Assembly (NCBI RefSeq): GCF_019431375.1 | Contig: NZ_CP080267.1 | Location: 3,103,933 to 3,167,932, forward strand | Direction of reading: 5' to 3' | Source: Alcanivorax sp. | GTDB taxonomy: Bacteria > Pseudomonadota > Gammaproteobacteria > Pseudomonadales > Alcanivoracaceae | DNA: 64,000 bases | Part shown: positions 16,631 to 25,070 of the stretch, in pieces | Layout: each line of letters begins with the position of its first letter | Position numbering within the stretch: position 1 is the stretch's first letter | Notes under the pieces: generated by a model | Database searches by the model: none | Seen by the model: only the letters and a program-made list of their open reading frames with translations | Told to the model about the DNA's origin: nothing | Position numbers and translations under genes: made by a program

Positions 16631-16663
16631 TAGTTGCAAGTTTCAAGTTGAAAGTGGCAACGG
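16631..16663. repeat. Single 7-bp-repeat arm (AAGTTTC type)
   Basis: After the thiolase stop comes a run of 7-bp-period words (GTTGCAA, GTTTCAA, GTTGAAA, GTGGCAA). It matches the arms of the elements at 55308 and 63498, but no inverted partner is visible before the terminator. Confidence 0.6.
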
Positions 16664-16724
16664 TGGCGGGTGTGTCGCCAGCGGGGGAAACGCTGGGCGC
16701 CGCGCCGCCGTGTTTTTCGACCTG

Positions 16725-16760
16725 AAAAAAGCCGCTCCGGTTTCCCGGGGCGGCTTTTTT
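16725..16760. terminator. Bidirectional rho-independent terminator
   Basis: AAAAAAGCCGC-TCCGG, a TTTC loop and CCGGG-GCGGCTTTTTT form a long stem with A and T runs on both sides. It ends both the thiolase and the convergent HupE gene. Confidence 0.92.
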
Positions 16761-16791
16761 ATGGCCACACAACTACGGCATGCCTGCCGTG

Positions 16792-17916
16792 TCAGGCGCC
16801 GCTCAGTCTCTCTGCCAGCCACACGCCGGCCAGTATCATGATGGCGACTGACCCCACCGGCACAAAGACACGCCGATAGGCCACGGTTTCCCGGACCAGA
16901 TAGGCCGCTGGCACAAACAGCAGCACAATGGCCACCTGCCCCAGCTCTACGCCCAGATTGAAGCCCAATAACGGCAGGAAAATCCCGCTGTCGGTGAGTC
17001 CCAGATCGGCCAGTACCGAGGCAAATCCCAGGCCATGAATCAGCCCGAATACAAAGGCCATCACCCAGCGTTTGGGAAACAGGCGGGGTACCAGATTCGC
17101 CGCTGCACCCAACGCCACGGTGATGGCAATGGCGGACTCCACCAGCCAGGTGGGTAGCGTGATGATGCCCAGTGTGGCCAGTGCCAGTGTCAGCGAGTGG
17201 GTCACGGTAAAGGCGGTGACAATGGCCAGGGTCTGGGTCAGCGCTCCGGTCATGGTGGATGCCGGCTGCCAGCCGCCCCGTTGCCATACCAGTACTGCCG
17301 GGAACAGCAGCGTGAGCAGGAACAGGATATGGTCGTAGCCGATCAGGATGTGGTGCACACCCTGACGGATGAACCCCTGGAACGCCTGCCATTGCGATCC
17401 GGCATCCGCCCCCATCCGCTGGTTACGGTGCTGATTACTGAACACGGCGGTGAGGGTGTCGCCGTCCTGTTCCATCCGCAGAAGGCCATGGTGGCTGGGA
17501 TCCCGGTCAAACAGAAACTGGTAGTTCACCGCCAGTTGCTCCGGCGGGCTCTGGCAGTCGCCACGCCAGTGCAGGGCGGCGTAGGTGCCATCCACATGGT
17601 CGATGGCCTGCAGCCGGGTCAGGGTGAGCGCACAGGCCTGACGTTGTTCGTCGGACACAGCGTCGATGGTCAGGGCGGGCAGCACGGTGGAGATGATGCC
17701 GTTGCGCTGCCGGCGTAGCTCTCCCCAGGTGATGACGCCATCGCCGTTCTGGTCCAGTGGCAATACCAGCTGCAGGTCACGCAGGGCGATATCCCAGCGT
17801 CCCTCGATCAGTGCATTGCCCTCATTGGTGTTGATCACCAGATAGCTGTCACTGGGTTTGTGGGCGAATGTCTGCCCGGCCAGCAACAGCAGGAAAAGCA
17901 AAGACAGGGATTTCAT
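16792..17916 (-). CDS. HupE/UreJ-family membrane protein with N-terminal extracytoplasmic domain
   Basis: A 374-residue protein: signal peptide (residues 1-18, ending FAHKPSDSYL), an extracytoplasmic domain of about 170 residues containing an EF-hand-like loop (DQNGDGVITWGEL), then about six helices of the HupE/UreJ type (IRQGVHHILIGYDHILFLL, LIHGLGFASVL). HupE/UreJ proteins are associated with nickel or other cation handling. The His- and Asp-rich first helix is a likely metal path. The ATG overlaps the TPR gene's stop (ATGA), so they are coupled. It ends the DUF4331 operon. Confidence 0.82.
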   Translation of the reverse strand: MKSLSLLFLLLLAGQTFAHKPSDSYLVINTNEGNALIEGRWDIALRDLQLVLPLDQNGDGVITWGELRRQRNGIISTVLPALTIDAVSDEQRQACALTLTRLQAIDHVDGTYAALHWRGDCQSPPEQLAVNYQFLFDRDPSHHGLLRMEQDGDTLTAVFSNQHRNQRMGADAGSQWQAFQGFIRQGVHHILIGYDHILFLLTLLFPAVLVWQRGGWQPASTMTGALTQTLAIVTAFTVTHSLTLALATLGIITLPTWLVESAIAITVALGAAANLVPRLFPKRWVMAFVFGLIHGLGFASVLADLGLTDSGIFLPLLGFNLGVELGQVAIVLLFVPAAYLVRETVAYRRVFVPVGSVAIMILAGVWLAERLSGA

Positions 17917-19154
17917 TCACTGGCTCCCCTGGCAGGTTGAGTGAGTTGGGCATCGTCAACCTGGTATCGGTCTACAAAGGCCTGTAGCTGCCTCAAGGTT
18001 GCCTGATCGTCGGCGGCCACGGCGCTGGCGTGCAGCAGTCGCAGGTCAGCCAGTTCCCGTTGTTGCTGCCAGTTTTCCCGGGCCAGCGTGAGGGCGCCTT
18101 GCGGATCGGACTCTACTTCAAGCAGGAAACGGGCGTGCTCACGCAGGTGGCGCTGGCGACCGGTGTCCTGGTCGGCGGCCATGCGGGCCCGGTAATCCTG
18201 TCGCCAGTCCCGGGCCTGAGGGTGATCCAGGCGTTGCCCGGCAATGGCCAGTCTCAGCAAGGCGCCTTCCCTGTCCTGCCAGTCGAAGAGATCGCGGATG
18301 ACCGCCTCCGCCTGGTTGTTGGCAAGCCACAAGTCACTTTGCAGGTAGCGCAGGTAGGGATCATTCGGGGCCTGCTGCAAGGCATCACCCAGGTGCTTGG
18401 CAGCCAGCTCGAGACGACCCTGTTGCAGCGCCATTTCGGCGCTCAGGGTGTCCAGCCACTGGGCGGATTTCCCCTGTGGGGCGGCCGGGCTGGATGCCAG
18501 GGCTTGCAAGGTGTCATAGGCCTGTTCCTGCTGACCGGTGATGGCCTGCACGCTGGCCTGACAGAGCAATACGGTGGTGGGCGGCAGCGTGCTGGCGGCT
18601 TCCCGGCAGGCTTGGCGGGCCTCATCAAGACGGCCTTGTACCCGATCAATATTGGCCAACATCAGCCACGCCTGTCCCTGATTGGGGGACTGTTCCAGCA
18701 GTTGCGTCAGCCGATGGCGAGCACGGGCAAACTGATGACGTTGCTGTTCGATGCGAGCCATCAGCAGGTTGGCTGCCGGTGACGACATGTCCTGACTGAA
18801 CGGCGCCAGCGTGGCCTCGGCGTAACCGAGAAAGCGGGGATCGCCCTGGGCGCTGGCATAGTCAATCTGAGAGCGAGCCAACGCCAGGGCCGCGGTCAGA
18901 TCCAGGGGCGCTGCCGGTGGTGCCAGGGCGGGCTGCGCCTGGGGTAGACGGGCGAGGACCACATGATCCCCGGCCGGTGTATAGGGAGCGGCATGAATCA
19001 GCGCGCTCGACAGATAAAGAGAGAAGGCCGCCAGGGTACGGACAAACCGCCGTTCACTGGCGGGCTGTCGTTTCCCGGGGGCCCTCTCGGAGCGGATGAC
19101 TCCCGCCGTCGCTAGACGGCGGGAGCGGGCTTCAATTATCCGGTGCCAATACAT
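17913..19154 (-). CDS. Exported TPR-repeat protein
   Basis: A helical-repeat protein of about 413 residues. A hydrophobic leader (FVRTLAAFSLYLSSALIHA) precedes repeated Ala/Leu/Gln-rich helices of TPR type (for example NQGQAWLMLANIDRVQGRLDEARQA, read in parts). The start is a problem: the only in-frame ATG near the leader is at 19154, which overlaps the preceding gene by 23 bases and places a 10-bp hairpin (19101-19124) within the first codons. No ATG, GTG or TTG lies after the hairpin in this frame. Translation is therefore probably coupled to the lipoprotein gene. It is likely a periplasmic scaffold for DUF4331 and HupE. Confidence 0.72.
   Translation of the reverse strand: MYWHRIIEARSRRLATAGVIRSERAPGKRQPASERRFVRTLAAFSLYLSSALIHAAPYTPAGDHVVLARLPQAQPALAPPAAPLDLTAALALARSQIDYASAQGDPRFLGYAEATLAPFSQDMSSPAANLLMARIEQQRHQFARARHRLTQLLEQSPNQGQAWLMLANIDRVQGRLDEARQACREAASTLPPTTVLLCQASVQAITGQQEQAYDTLQALASSPAAPQGKSAQWLDTLSAEMALQQGRLELAAKHLGDALQQAPNDPYLRYLQSDLWLANNQAEAVIRDLFDWQDREGALLRLAIAGQRLDHPQARDWRQDYRARMAADQDTGRQRHLREHARFLLEVESDPQGALTLARENWQQQRELADLRLLHASAVAADDQATLRQLQAFVDRYQVDDAQLTQPARGASE
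19101..19124. other. Perfect hairpin inside the operon
   Basis: TCCCGCCGTC-GCTA-GACGGCGGGA is a 10-bp perfect stem with a 4-base loop, 8 bases after the lipoprotein stop on the minus strand and inside the apparent 5' end of the TPR gene. It could cause partial termination, protect the upstream mRNA, or limit TPR translation. There is no T run. Confidence 0.6.
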
Positions 19155-19377
19155 TGTTATAAGCATCCGGATTGGTTTGATCGCGAAAAATGAAGCGGAT
19201 GTCATTAATCGCAACGGGTTCTCGGGTGTCCCCGGTAGTGGCCAGCTGAGCTTTCACAAAGGCGGTGTAGTTGATCGCCACTGGTGCCTGTTGGCGAGGA
19301 CGGTCATTGTCGCTGCCAAAGCACCCACTCAGTACCAGTGCACTCACGCTGACGGTGATGGCCAGTAGGTATCGCAT
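19132..19377 (-). CDS. Small lipoprotein of DUF4331 operon
   Basis: An 81-residue lipoprotein: MRYLLAITVSVSALVLSGCFGSD, with lipobox LSGC. The start at 19377 has AAGGAGG five bases upstream; that ribosome site overlaps the end of the DUF4331 gene, so the two are tightly coupled. The mature part is short, polar, and includes VAINYTAFVKAQLATTGDTREPVAIND. I do not recognise a domain. Its place between DUF4331 and TPR suggests a structural or anchoring role. Confidence 0.75.
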   Translation of the reverse strand: MRYLLAITVSVSALVLSGCFGSDNDRPRQQAPVAINYTAFVKAQLATTGDTREPVAINDIRFIFRDQTNPDAYNNVLAPDN

Positions 19378-19388
19378 GATGTCCTCCT

Positions 19389-20909
19389 TCACTCTGCCGT
19401 GGCGACATTATCGGCGCCGGGCAGCGGGGTGTTCAGGTAGGGGAAACGGGTCAGGTAGTCTGCCGGGTTCGGCAGGGCACCGTCGTTGACGATAGCGCCA
19501 CCGTTCACTTGCATGTCCTGAGTACCGCAGGAGCCGATTTCGCCACCAGCGGCTTCACCGTTCACATCAGCGCCACACAGAAAGCCTTCGGCTGCGGTGA
19601 GGGCGATGTCTACCACGTCGTCAATGGGGCGGCGACCGTTGGGGAAGCCGGCAAAGTCGCCAGCGGCTACGCCCAGGTCGTTCTGTGAGCCCGCTTCGGT
19701 AGCGGGGATAGCGGTATTCAGACGCAGCATTTCACTGGCAGTGACAGTGGGCAGCTGGGTGACACCGGGTACCCCGGTCAGGAACACGGTGACCAGATCG
19801 TTGCGCGGCGTTTCCGGTGCGCTGACCCCGAACAGGATTTCTACCAGCGCGGGCAAGCTGGGGTTGGTCACATAGGTGGCGAACTGGCCATCATCTTTCG
19901 GTTCGCTGCTGTTGAAACGGTCCTTGTCGGGCAGGCCGATCACCACTTCGTTCACCAGCGGTGAGCCAAGACGGGATACCTGGGTAAAGGCGCCGCCTTT
20001 CACCGCCGGGCCTTTGGCGTTACTGCTGCCGGTGGTGTCGGAGCCCTGCGGTCCCGGGTTGATGACAGTGGCCTGGCGGATGCTGGCGGTGGTCCAGCCG
20101 CCGATGACGGTGTTGTCACCGGTCAGGCAGTCCGCCGGCACTTCCAGGGCCAGGCTGGTGATGTTCTTGTCGGCAATGATGTTGCTGCGCGAGTCACGTG
20201 CACCCAGCGGATTCAACGCCACCAGGTCAAAGACTTCGCCCAGATTGACCACGAAACCTTCCTGGCGCTGACCGGCAAAGACGCGGCCCGGCATGGGGCA
20301 GTCCGGGATGGTCACGTCGTAGATGAAGTTGTCCGCGTAGGCTTCATAGTCAGCAATGGACTTGGTGCCGATGTTATCCAGCGGTTTGGCAAAGGTGCTG
20401 TCACCACTGCCGGCATTGGTCAGGTTCTGCACGTTGCCAGTACGACGGTCCCCGGTCACCATTTCTACGGTGAAGCTTTCCAGTACATTCTGGGCATCGT
20501 TGTTCTGACCGGTTACGGCACCGATATTAATCAGTGGTACGGGGACAGAGGTGCCGTCGACATCGACCGCCAGGTCGCGGCGCTCGGTGTTGAACTGAAA
20601 ACGGAAGGTAATGTTTTCTTCCGCGTTGCCATCGTTATCAATGTGGATTTCATAGATGGCGTCGTCGTCGAGAGAGAAATAATTGGGGCCGCCGTAGGCG
20701 TCCTGCAGTGGCAGATAGTTGGCAATCAGGGTGACGTAGCCGTCGCGTCCGGATTCATAGCTGTTGAACATGTAGAAATCCGTGCCGTCGACTTTGGGCA
20801 TGCCTGTAATAAAGGGGGCTTCCCGGTGGCTGGATGCCATCGTGCCGGCACTAGCCAGCAGGGTGGCGGCAGCACAGGCCGCGGGAAGTAGAGTAAGGCG
20901 GGATAACAT
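19389..20909 (-). CDS. DUF4331 family exported protein
   Basis: A 506-residue DUF4331 protein with a signal peptide (residues 1-25, ending ASAGTMA) and the family-opening motif SSHREAPFITGMPKVDGTDFYMF. The remainder is rich in Asn, Asp, Gly and Thr with many beta-type segments, and the end repeats a PADYLTRFPYLNTPLPGA motif. A clear AAAGGAG ribosome site precedes the ATG. The biochemical role of the family is unknown. It is first in an operon with a small lipoprotein, TPR and HupE genes, and is preceded by a predicted ECF promoter shared with the divergent sigma gene. Confidence 0.88.
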   Translation of the reverse strand: MLSRLTLLPAACAAATLLASAGTMASSHREAPFITGMPKVDGTDFYMFNSYESGRDGYVTLIANYLPLQDAYGGPNYFSLDDDAIYEIHIDNDGNAEENITFRFQFNTERRDLAVDVDGTSVPVPLINIGAVTGQNNDAQNVLESFTVEMVTGDRRTGNVQNLTNAGSGDSTFAKPLDNIGTKSIADYEAYADNFIYDVTIPDCPMPGRVFAGQRQEGFVVNLGEVFDLVALNPLGARDSRSNIIADKNITSLALEVPADCLTGDNTVIGGWTTASIRQATVINPGPQGSDTTGSSNAKGPAVKGGAFTQVSRLGSPLVNEVVIGLPDKDRFNSSEPKDDGQFATYVTNPSLPALVEILFGVSAPETPRNDLVTVFLTGVPGVTQLPTVTASEMLRLNTAIPATEAGSQNDLGVAAGDFAGFPNGRRPIDDVVDIALTAAEGFLCGADVNGEAAGGEIGSCGTQDMQVNGGAIVNDGALPNPADYLTRFPYLNTPLPGADNVATAE

Positions 20910-20940
20910 GACGAATCTCCTTTCTTGTCGGTGTGTAGGT

Positions 20941-20967
20941 AGTACGCGACAGGAAAGGAACTGGATG
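20941..20967 (-). promoter_or_regulatory. Predicted ECF promoter for the DUF4331 operon
   Basis: On the minus strand CATCC (20967-20963), a 16-bp spacer and CGTACT (20946-20941) lie about 32 bp upstream of the DUF4331 start. The same element with the same spacing occurs in the other direction at 20994-21020. The -35 resembles the CCATCC of SigK-type ECF factors. Confidence 0.75.
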
Positions 20968-20993
20968 CAGAATTTATTTTTCTTTTTTTACTG

Positions 20994-21020
20994 CATCCAA
21001 ATCCGTTTTTTTCACGTATT
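20994..21020 (+). promoter_or_regulatory. Predicted autoregulated ECF promoter for sigma/anti-sigma genes
   Basis: CATCC (20994-20998), a 16-bp spacer and CGTATT (21015-21020) lie 61 bp before the sigma-factor start. Together with the mirrored copy at 20941-20967 it forms a divergent promoter pair. The two -35 regions sit within the inverted repeat GGATGCAG...CTGCATCC. Confidence 0.75.
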
Positions 21021-21081
21021 AACGACAGCGCATCTGTTAATCAGGAGGTACAGATAGTGGGTATGCAGGGAGTGTTTCGTC

Positions 21082-21627
21082 ATGGCGGAAGCAAACGACG
21101 GGCTGGTCAGTGCTCTGGCGCGAGTCGCACAGGGCGACCGTCAGGCTTTTGCCGGTTTTTATCAGCAAACTCATCGAGCGGTTTTCGGTATGTGTCTGCA
21201 TCTGCTGCGTGACAAAGACGAAGCCTGCGACGTGTTACAGGAAACCTATATTCAGGTCTGGCATCACGCTGGAGAGTATCATTGCGACCGAGGCAGCGTA
21301 CTCAACTGGATGATGTCCATTGGCCGCTACCGCTGTCTGGATGCATTGCGCCGACGCCGGCATGAGGTGGACTTCGACAGCGTCAGCAGCAGCCAGGTCA
21401 GTTCTGCTCCCGGCCCTATGGAAAATGCCCACAATCAGGCTGACCGGCAACGACTCAGCGATTGCCTCAAAGATCTGGATGAACGTTATCGTTCCAGTAT
21501 CGAGATGGCTTATTTTCGTGGCTTTACCCATCAGGAGCTGGCGGTTGCCATGGGCCAACCCCTGGGCACCACCAAGAGCAGGGTCCGTCGCGGTCTGGAT
21601 GTATTGCGCCGGTGTCTGGCCACATGA
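21082..21627 (+). CDS. ECF RNA polymerase sigma factor (SigK/RpoE-like)
   Basis: A 181-residue ECF sigma factor with region 2 (residues about 10-80, including RDKDEACDVLQETYIQVW and NWMMSIGRYRCLDALRRRR) and region 4 (about 120-178, RYRSSIEMAYFRGFTHQELA and PLGTTKSRVRRGL). It is followed, with a 4-base overlap, by an RskA-type membrane anti-sigma factor, so it is held inactive until a signal arrives. The predicted promoters in front of it and of the DUF4331 operon imply it controls both itself and that operon. GGGAG at 9 bases supports the ATG. Confidence 0.92.
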   Translation: MAEANDGLVSALARVAQGDRQAFAGFYQQTHRAVFGMCLHLLRDKDEACDVLQETYIQVWHHAGEYHCDRGSVLNWMMSIGRYRCLDALRRRRHEVDFDSVSSSQVSSAPGPMENAHNQADRQRLSDCLKDLDERYRSSIEMAYFRGFTHQELAVAMGQPLGTTKSRVRRGLDVLRRCLAT

Positions 21628-22316
21628 AGCCCGATGACTACGAACGTAACCATGCTCTGGCTGCCGAGTATGTGGTAGGTACGTTGCAAGGCGCAGCCCG
21701 GCAGCGTTTCGAGCGCTGGATGATGGCCTCTTCCCGGCTTCGTCGGCAGGTGTGGTACTGGGAGCGTCGACTGCAACCCTTTAACGACAGTCTGCCGGAA
21801 GCCTCACCGCCGGATGCGGTCTGGCATGCCATCGAGCAACGCCTTTTCCCTGAAGCCGCAAAACCCGCAGAGCCTCGCTGGTGGCAAACCCTTACGGCCT
21901 GGCGATGGAGTGCCGGTATTGCCATGCTGGCAGTGTTCGCCTTGCTGGTGTGGACGCCGCCACCCACGGTGGTGACCCATTACGTGGGGGTGGTGCAGAG
22001 CCAGCAGGCGGAGCCCCTGTGGCTGGTCAATGCGTCTGCGGATCATCGTCTGACAGTGAAAGCCATGCCGCCAGTTCAGCCAGCGGACGGGGGCAGGGAT
22101 TACCAGTTGTGGTTGTTGCCGGAGTCCGGCGCACCGGTATCGTTAGCATTGCTGCCCACGGGGGGCGCGCAGTTGAAGGTGGATCTCAGCGATCAGCAGG
22201 TCCGTCAGTTGTTGCAGTCCCGTTCCCTGGCGATCAGTCTGGAACCTGCCGGCGGATCGCCCACTGGCCAGCCCACCGGACCGGTGGTCTATCAGACGCG
22301 CCTGGTACAAATGTAG
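21624..22316 (+). CDS. RskA-family membrane anti-sigma factor
   Basis: A 230-residue anti-sigma factor. The N-terminal sigma-binding part has the AAEYVVGTLQGAARQRFERW pattern without zinc-binding Cys, as in RskA relatives. One transmembrane helix (WSAGIAMLAVFALLVW, about residues 95-112) leads to a periplasmic domain with the RskA-type stretch YQLWLLPESGAPVSLALL. It is translationally coupled to the sigma gene (ATGA). It presumably sequesters the sigma factor at the membrane and releases it by proteolysis on an envelope signal; the signal is unknown. Confidence 0.86.
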   Translation: MKPDDYERNHALAAEYVVGTLQGAARQRFERWMMASSRLRRQVWYWERRLQPFNDSLPEASPPDAVWHAIEQRLFPEAAKPAEPRWWQTLTAWRWSAGIAMLAVFALLVWTPPPTVVTHYVGVVQSQQAEPLWLVNASADHRLTVKAMPPVQPADGGRDYQLWLLPESGAPVSLALLPTGGAQLKVDLSDQQVRQLLQSRSLAISLEPAGGSPTGQPTGPVVYQTRLVQM

Positions 22317-22342
22317 TTCAGCGGGTAGAGAGCGTGGGCGTC

Positions 22343-24247
22343 TCAGTCGACCAGTTCGCTTTCTGCCTGCTCAAGGGATTCCATGGCTTCCAGCAACTGT
22401 TCTTCCAGTTCATCGTGCTGTTTCTTGAGGCGCGCCTGATCGCCGAGTAATCCGTTCATCTCGTTCTTGCGGCTGTCGTCCGTGTACAGGGTTTCGTCGC
22501 CCAGGGCAGTCTCGATGTCGGCGAGTTTCTGGTCGCAATGGCTGAGCTGCTTTTCCAGTTTTTCCACCTGCTTTTTCAATGGCCGCAGTTGTTCCCGTTG
22601 CTGGGCGGCTTGCTGGCGGCGTGCCTTGGCATCCATGCCGTCGCCGGCTTTTTCTTCCTTGATGGGTTTGCCGTCGCGGCGATTCTGTTGCAGCCAGCGG
22701 CCGTAGTCGTCCAGGTCACCATCGAAGCGGGTCACGGAACCATTGGCCACCAGATAGAACTCGTCCACGGTGGTTTCCAGCAGGTGACGATCATGGGACA
22801 CCAGCACCACGGCCCCTTCGAAGGATTGCAGCGCCATGGTCAGCGCTTCGCGCATGTCCAGATCCAGGTGGTTGGCCGGCTCATCGAGCAGCAGCAAGGC
22901 TGGTTTTTGCTGCACGATCATGGCCAGGGCCAGGCGGGCTTTTTCACCACCGGAGAAACGGCCCACCGGGGCAAACACATCATCGCCGTGGAAACCGAAA
23001 CGGCCCAGCTCGCTACGCAGTTGTGACTCGCTCCACTTGGGGTAAAACCGGGACAGCATCTGGTACGGGCTGTCGTCGGCGGCCAGCCGGTCCACCTGCT
23101 GTTGATGGAAATAACCGATCACCAGATCGCCATCTTTTTCGAAGTGGCCGCCCAGAGGGGCCAGCTCGCCCACCAGGGTGCGCATCAGGGTGGACTTACC
23201 AGCGCCGTTGGGGCCCAGCAGGCCGATGCGTGACTCCGGGCGCAGGCTCAGACTGACCCGATCGAGAATTGGCGCCCCCGGGTAGCCGCACTGTACTGCA
23301 TCCAGGCTCTCCATGGGGTTGGGCAGCTTGTTGGGGCTGTGGAAATCAAAGCTGAAACCGGAGTCCACGTGGGCGGGGCCAATCAGTTCCAGTCGTTCCA
23401 GGGCCTTCACCCGGCTTTGTGCCTGCTTGGCCTTGGAAGCCTTGGCCTTGAAGCGGGCGATGAACTTCTGCATGTGGGCCACCTGGGCCTGCTGTTTTTC
23501 ATGCATTTTCTGCTGCAGGGACAGTTGCTCGGCGCGCTGGCGTTCGAAATCCGAGTAGCCGCCGCTGTAGTGCTTCAGTTGCTTGTGCTCGATATGCAGG
23601 ATCTGGTTGACGGTGGCATCCAGGAAGGCGCGGTCATGGGAGATCACCAGCAGGGCTCCCGGCTGCTGCACCAGATAACTCTGCAACCAGAGGATGGCAT
23701 CCAGGTCCAGGTGGTTGGTGGGCTCATCGAGTAGCAGCAGATCCGCATCGCTCATCAACACCTGGGCCAGGTTCAGGCGCATGCGCCAGCCGCCGGAGAA
23801 ACTGGCTACCGGCTGTTGTTGCTGAGTTTCGCTGAAACCCAGCCCGGCCAGCAGGGTGGCGGCCCGGGCTGGTTGCTGCCAGGCGTGCAGGGCCTCCAGC
23901 TCGCCGTGAGCATGGGCGATGGCGTGGTTGTCGCCGGCGATTTCCGCGTCGGCCAGCTTGTTCTCCGCCCGGCGCAGGGCACGGTGGCCGTCGAGCACAT
24001 AGTCGATGGCCGGTTGTTCCAGTGCCGGCACTTCCTGGGCCATCATGGCCAGGCGCCAGTCTGCGGGCAGGTTCAGGTTGCCGCCGTCGCTCTCCAGTTC
24101 GCCCATGATAAGCTTGAACAGCGAGCTCTTGCCGGTGCCGTTGCGGCCCACCAGCCCCACGCGCCAGCCCTTGTGCAGGACCACGCTGGCGTCTTCCAGC
24201 AACAGGTCGGGGCCGCGGCGAAGGTTGATGTGTTCCAGAGAGAGCAT
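22343..24247 (-). CDS. yheS: ABC-F family ATPase, YheS type
   Basis: A 634-residue soluble protein with two ABC ATPase domains: Walker A motifs GRNGTGKSS (about residue 34) and GPNGAGKST (about 340), signatures FSGGW and FSGGEKAR, and Walker B motifs LLLLDEPTNHLDLD and LLLLDEPANHLDLD. The linker is rich in Lys and Gln, and the C-terminal 100 residues form a charged coiled coil. There are no membrane helices. The N-terminal sequence and its TIGR02444 neighbour match the YheS subgroup. ABC-F proteins act on ribosomes to relieve stalling; the specific role of YheS is less clear. Confidence 0.88.
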   Translation of the reverse strand: MLSLEHINLRRGPDLLLEDASVVLHKGWRVGLVGRNGTGKSSLFKLIMGELESDGGNLNLPADWRLAMMAQEVPALEQPAIDYVLDGHRALRRAENKLADAEIAGDNHAIAHAHGELEALHAWQQPARAATLLAGLGFSETQQQQPVASFSGGWRMRLNLAQVLMSDADLLLLDEPTNHLDLDAILWLQSYLVQQPGALLVISHDRAFLDATVNQILHIEHKQLKHYSGGYSDFERQRAEQLSLQQKMHEKQQAQVAHMQKFIARFKAKASKAKQAQSRVKALERLELIGPAHVDSGFSFDFHSPNKLPNPMESLDAVQCGYPGAPILDRVSLSLRPESRIGLLGPNGAGKSTLMRTLVGELAPLGGHFEKDGDLVIGYFHQQQVDRLAADDSPYQMLSRFYPKWSESQLRSELGRFGFHGDDVFAPVGRFSGGEKARLALAMIVQQKPALLLLDEPANHLDLDMREALTMALQSFEGAVVLVSHDRHLLETTVDEFYLVANGSVTRFDGDLDDYGRWLQQNRRDGKPIKEEKAGDGMDAKARRQQAAQQREQLRPLKKQVEKLEKQLSHCDQKLADIETALGDETLYTDDSRKNEMNGLLGDQARLKKQHDELEEQLLEAMESLEQAESELVD

Positions 24248-24309
24248 GGGGGAATCCGGGATTAATGAGAACCGGCGCAGTGTAAGCCAGCAAAGGTAAC
24301 GGGGGAACC

Positions 24310-24774
24310 GTGGACGACTTGATAAAGCAGGATCTGTGGCGCTATGCCCTGGCTCGATGGCAGGACAAGGATTTTGAGCGGGCCTGCCTGCATCTGCAGG
24401 ACGATTTTCAGGTGCCCGTGGCCCTGCTGTTGGCCGGCCTGTGGCTGGCCGCGTCGGGCAAGCAACCGGATGCGGGGGTAGGACGCCGGATGGCTGAGCT
24501 GGCCGAGCAGTTTGAGGTCGACTACCTGCGCCCGCTGCGAGCCGTGCGCCGCAAGGCCGGCGAAGATGCGCGGCTGCCGGAGTTCAAGCGGCAACTGCAG
24601 CAGGTGGAGCTGGAAGGTGAGCGCTACTTGCTAACGACCCTGCCGACGTTGAGCGGCAACCTGCTGCCCGCCAGCAAGCCGGTGGACGCCATGGCCTGGT
24701 TGCTGGTGCTGGTGCCGGAAACGGCGCAGTGTGAAGGGTTGCAGAATGCCCTTGGCGAGCTAGTGGCACTGTAG
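24310..24774 (+). CDS. TIGR02444 family protein
   Basis: A 154-residue cytoplasmic helical protein of the TIGR02444 family, starting at GTG 24310. LWRYALARW near the N-terminus and VALLLAGLWLAASGK are typical. It is divergent from yheS with 62 bp between them, a common arrangement in Pseudomonas relatives. The function is unknown. The TAG stop is supplied by the first bases of the long palindrome that follows (CTGTAGGAGC). Confidence 0.78.
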   Translation: MDDLIKQDLWRYALARWQDKDFERACLHLQDDFQVPVALLLAGLWLAASGKQPDAGVGRRMAELAEQFEVDYLRPLRAVRRKAGEDARLPEFKRQLQQVELEGERYLLTTLPTLSGNLLPASKPVDAMAWLLVLVPETAQCEGLQNALGELVAL

Positions 24775-24995
24775 GAGCACCGCTTGAGGTGCGAACCGCG
24801 TGTCAACGCGGAATCGGCCGAAGGCCGATCAGGAATCTCAGGGCTCGACAGGTTTTTCGAGAAAGGTATGGGGGCGGTTACGATGCCGTTTCCTCGCCAA
24901 GGCTCGGTTCGCCCCTCAAGCGGTGCATTCGCTACGCTCACCCTGCGGGCCGCACTGCACAACGTGCGTTACTCCGCTACGCTACGTTCCTGCGG
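24769..24995. repeat. Composite GTAGGAGC palindrome, related to 5153-5244
   Basis: Arms GCACCGCTTGAGGTGCGAAC (from 24777) and its inverse (24904-24926) enclose about 100 bp. The last 92 bp (24904-24995) are an inverted copy of 5153-5244. Together they fill the 296-bp spacer before bioA. I see no gene here. Confidence 0.82.
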
Positions 24996-25070
24996 TGCCA
25001 CTACCTCGCGCTTTGAACTTTCCTCTCCCCCCTGCCATCCTTTCCCTCCCATGTTCATCCGGATTTCCCC

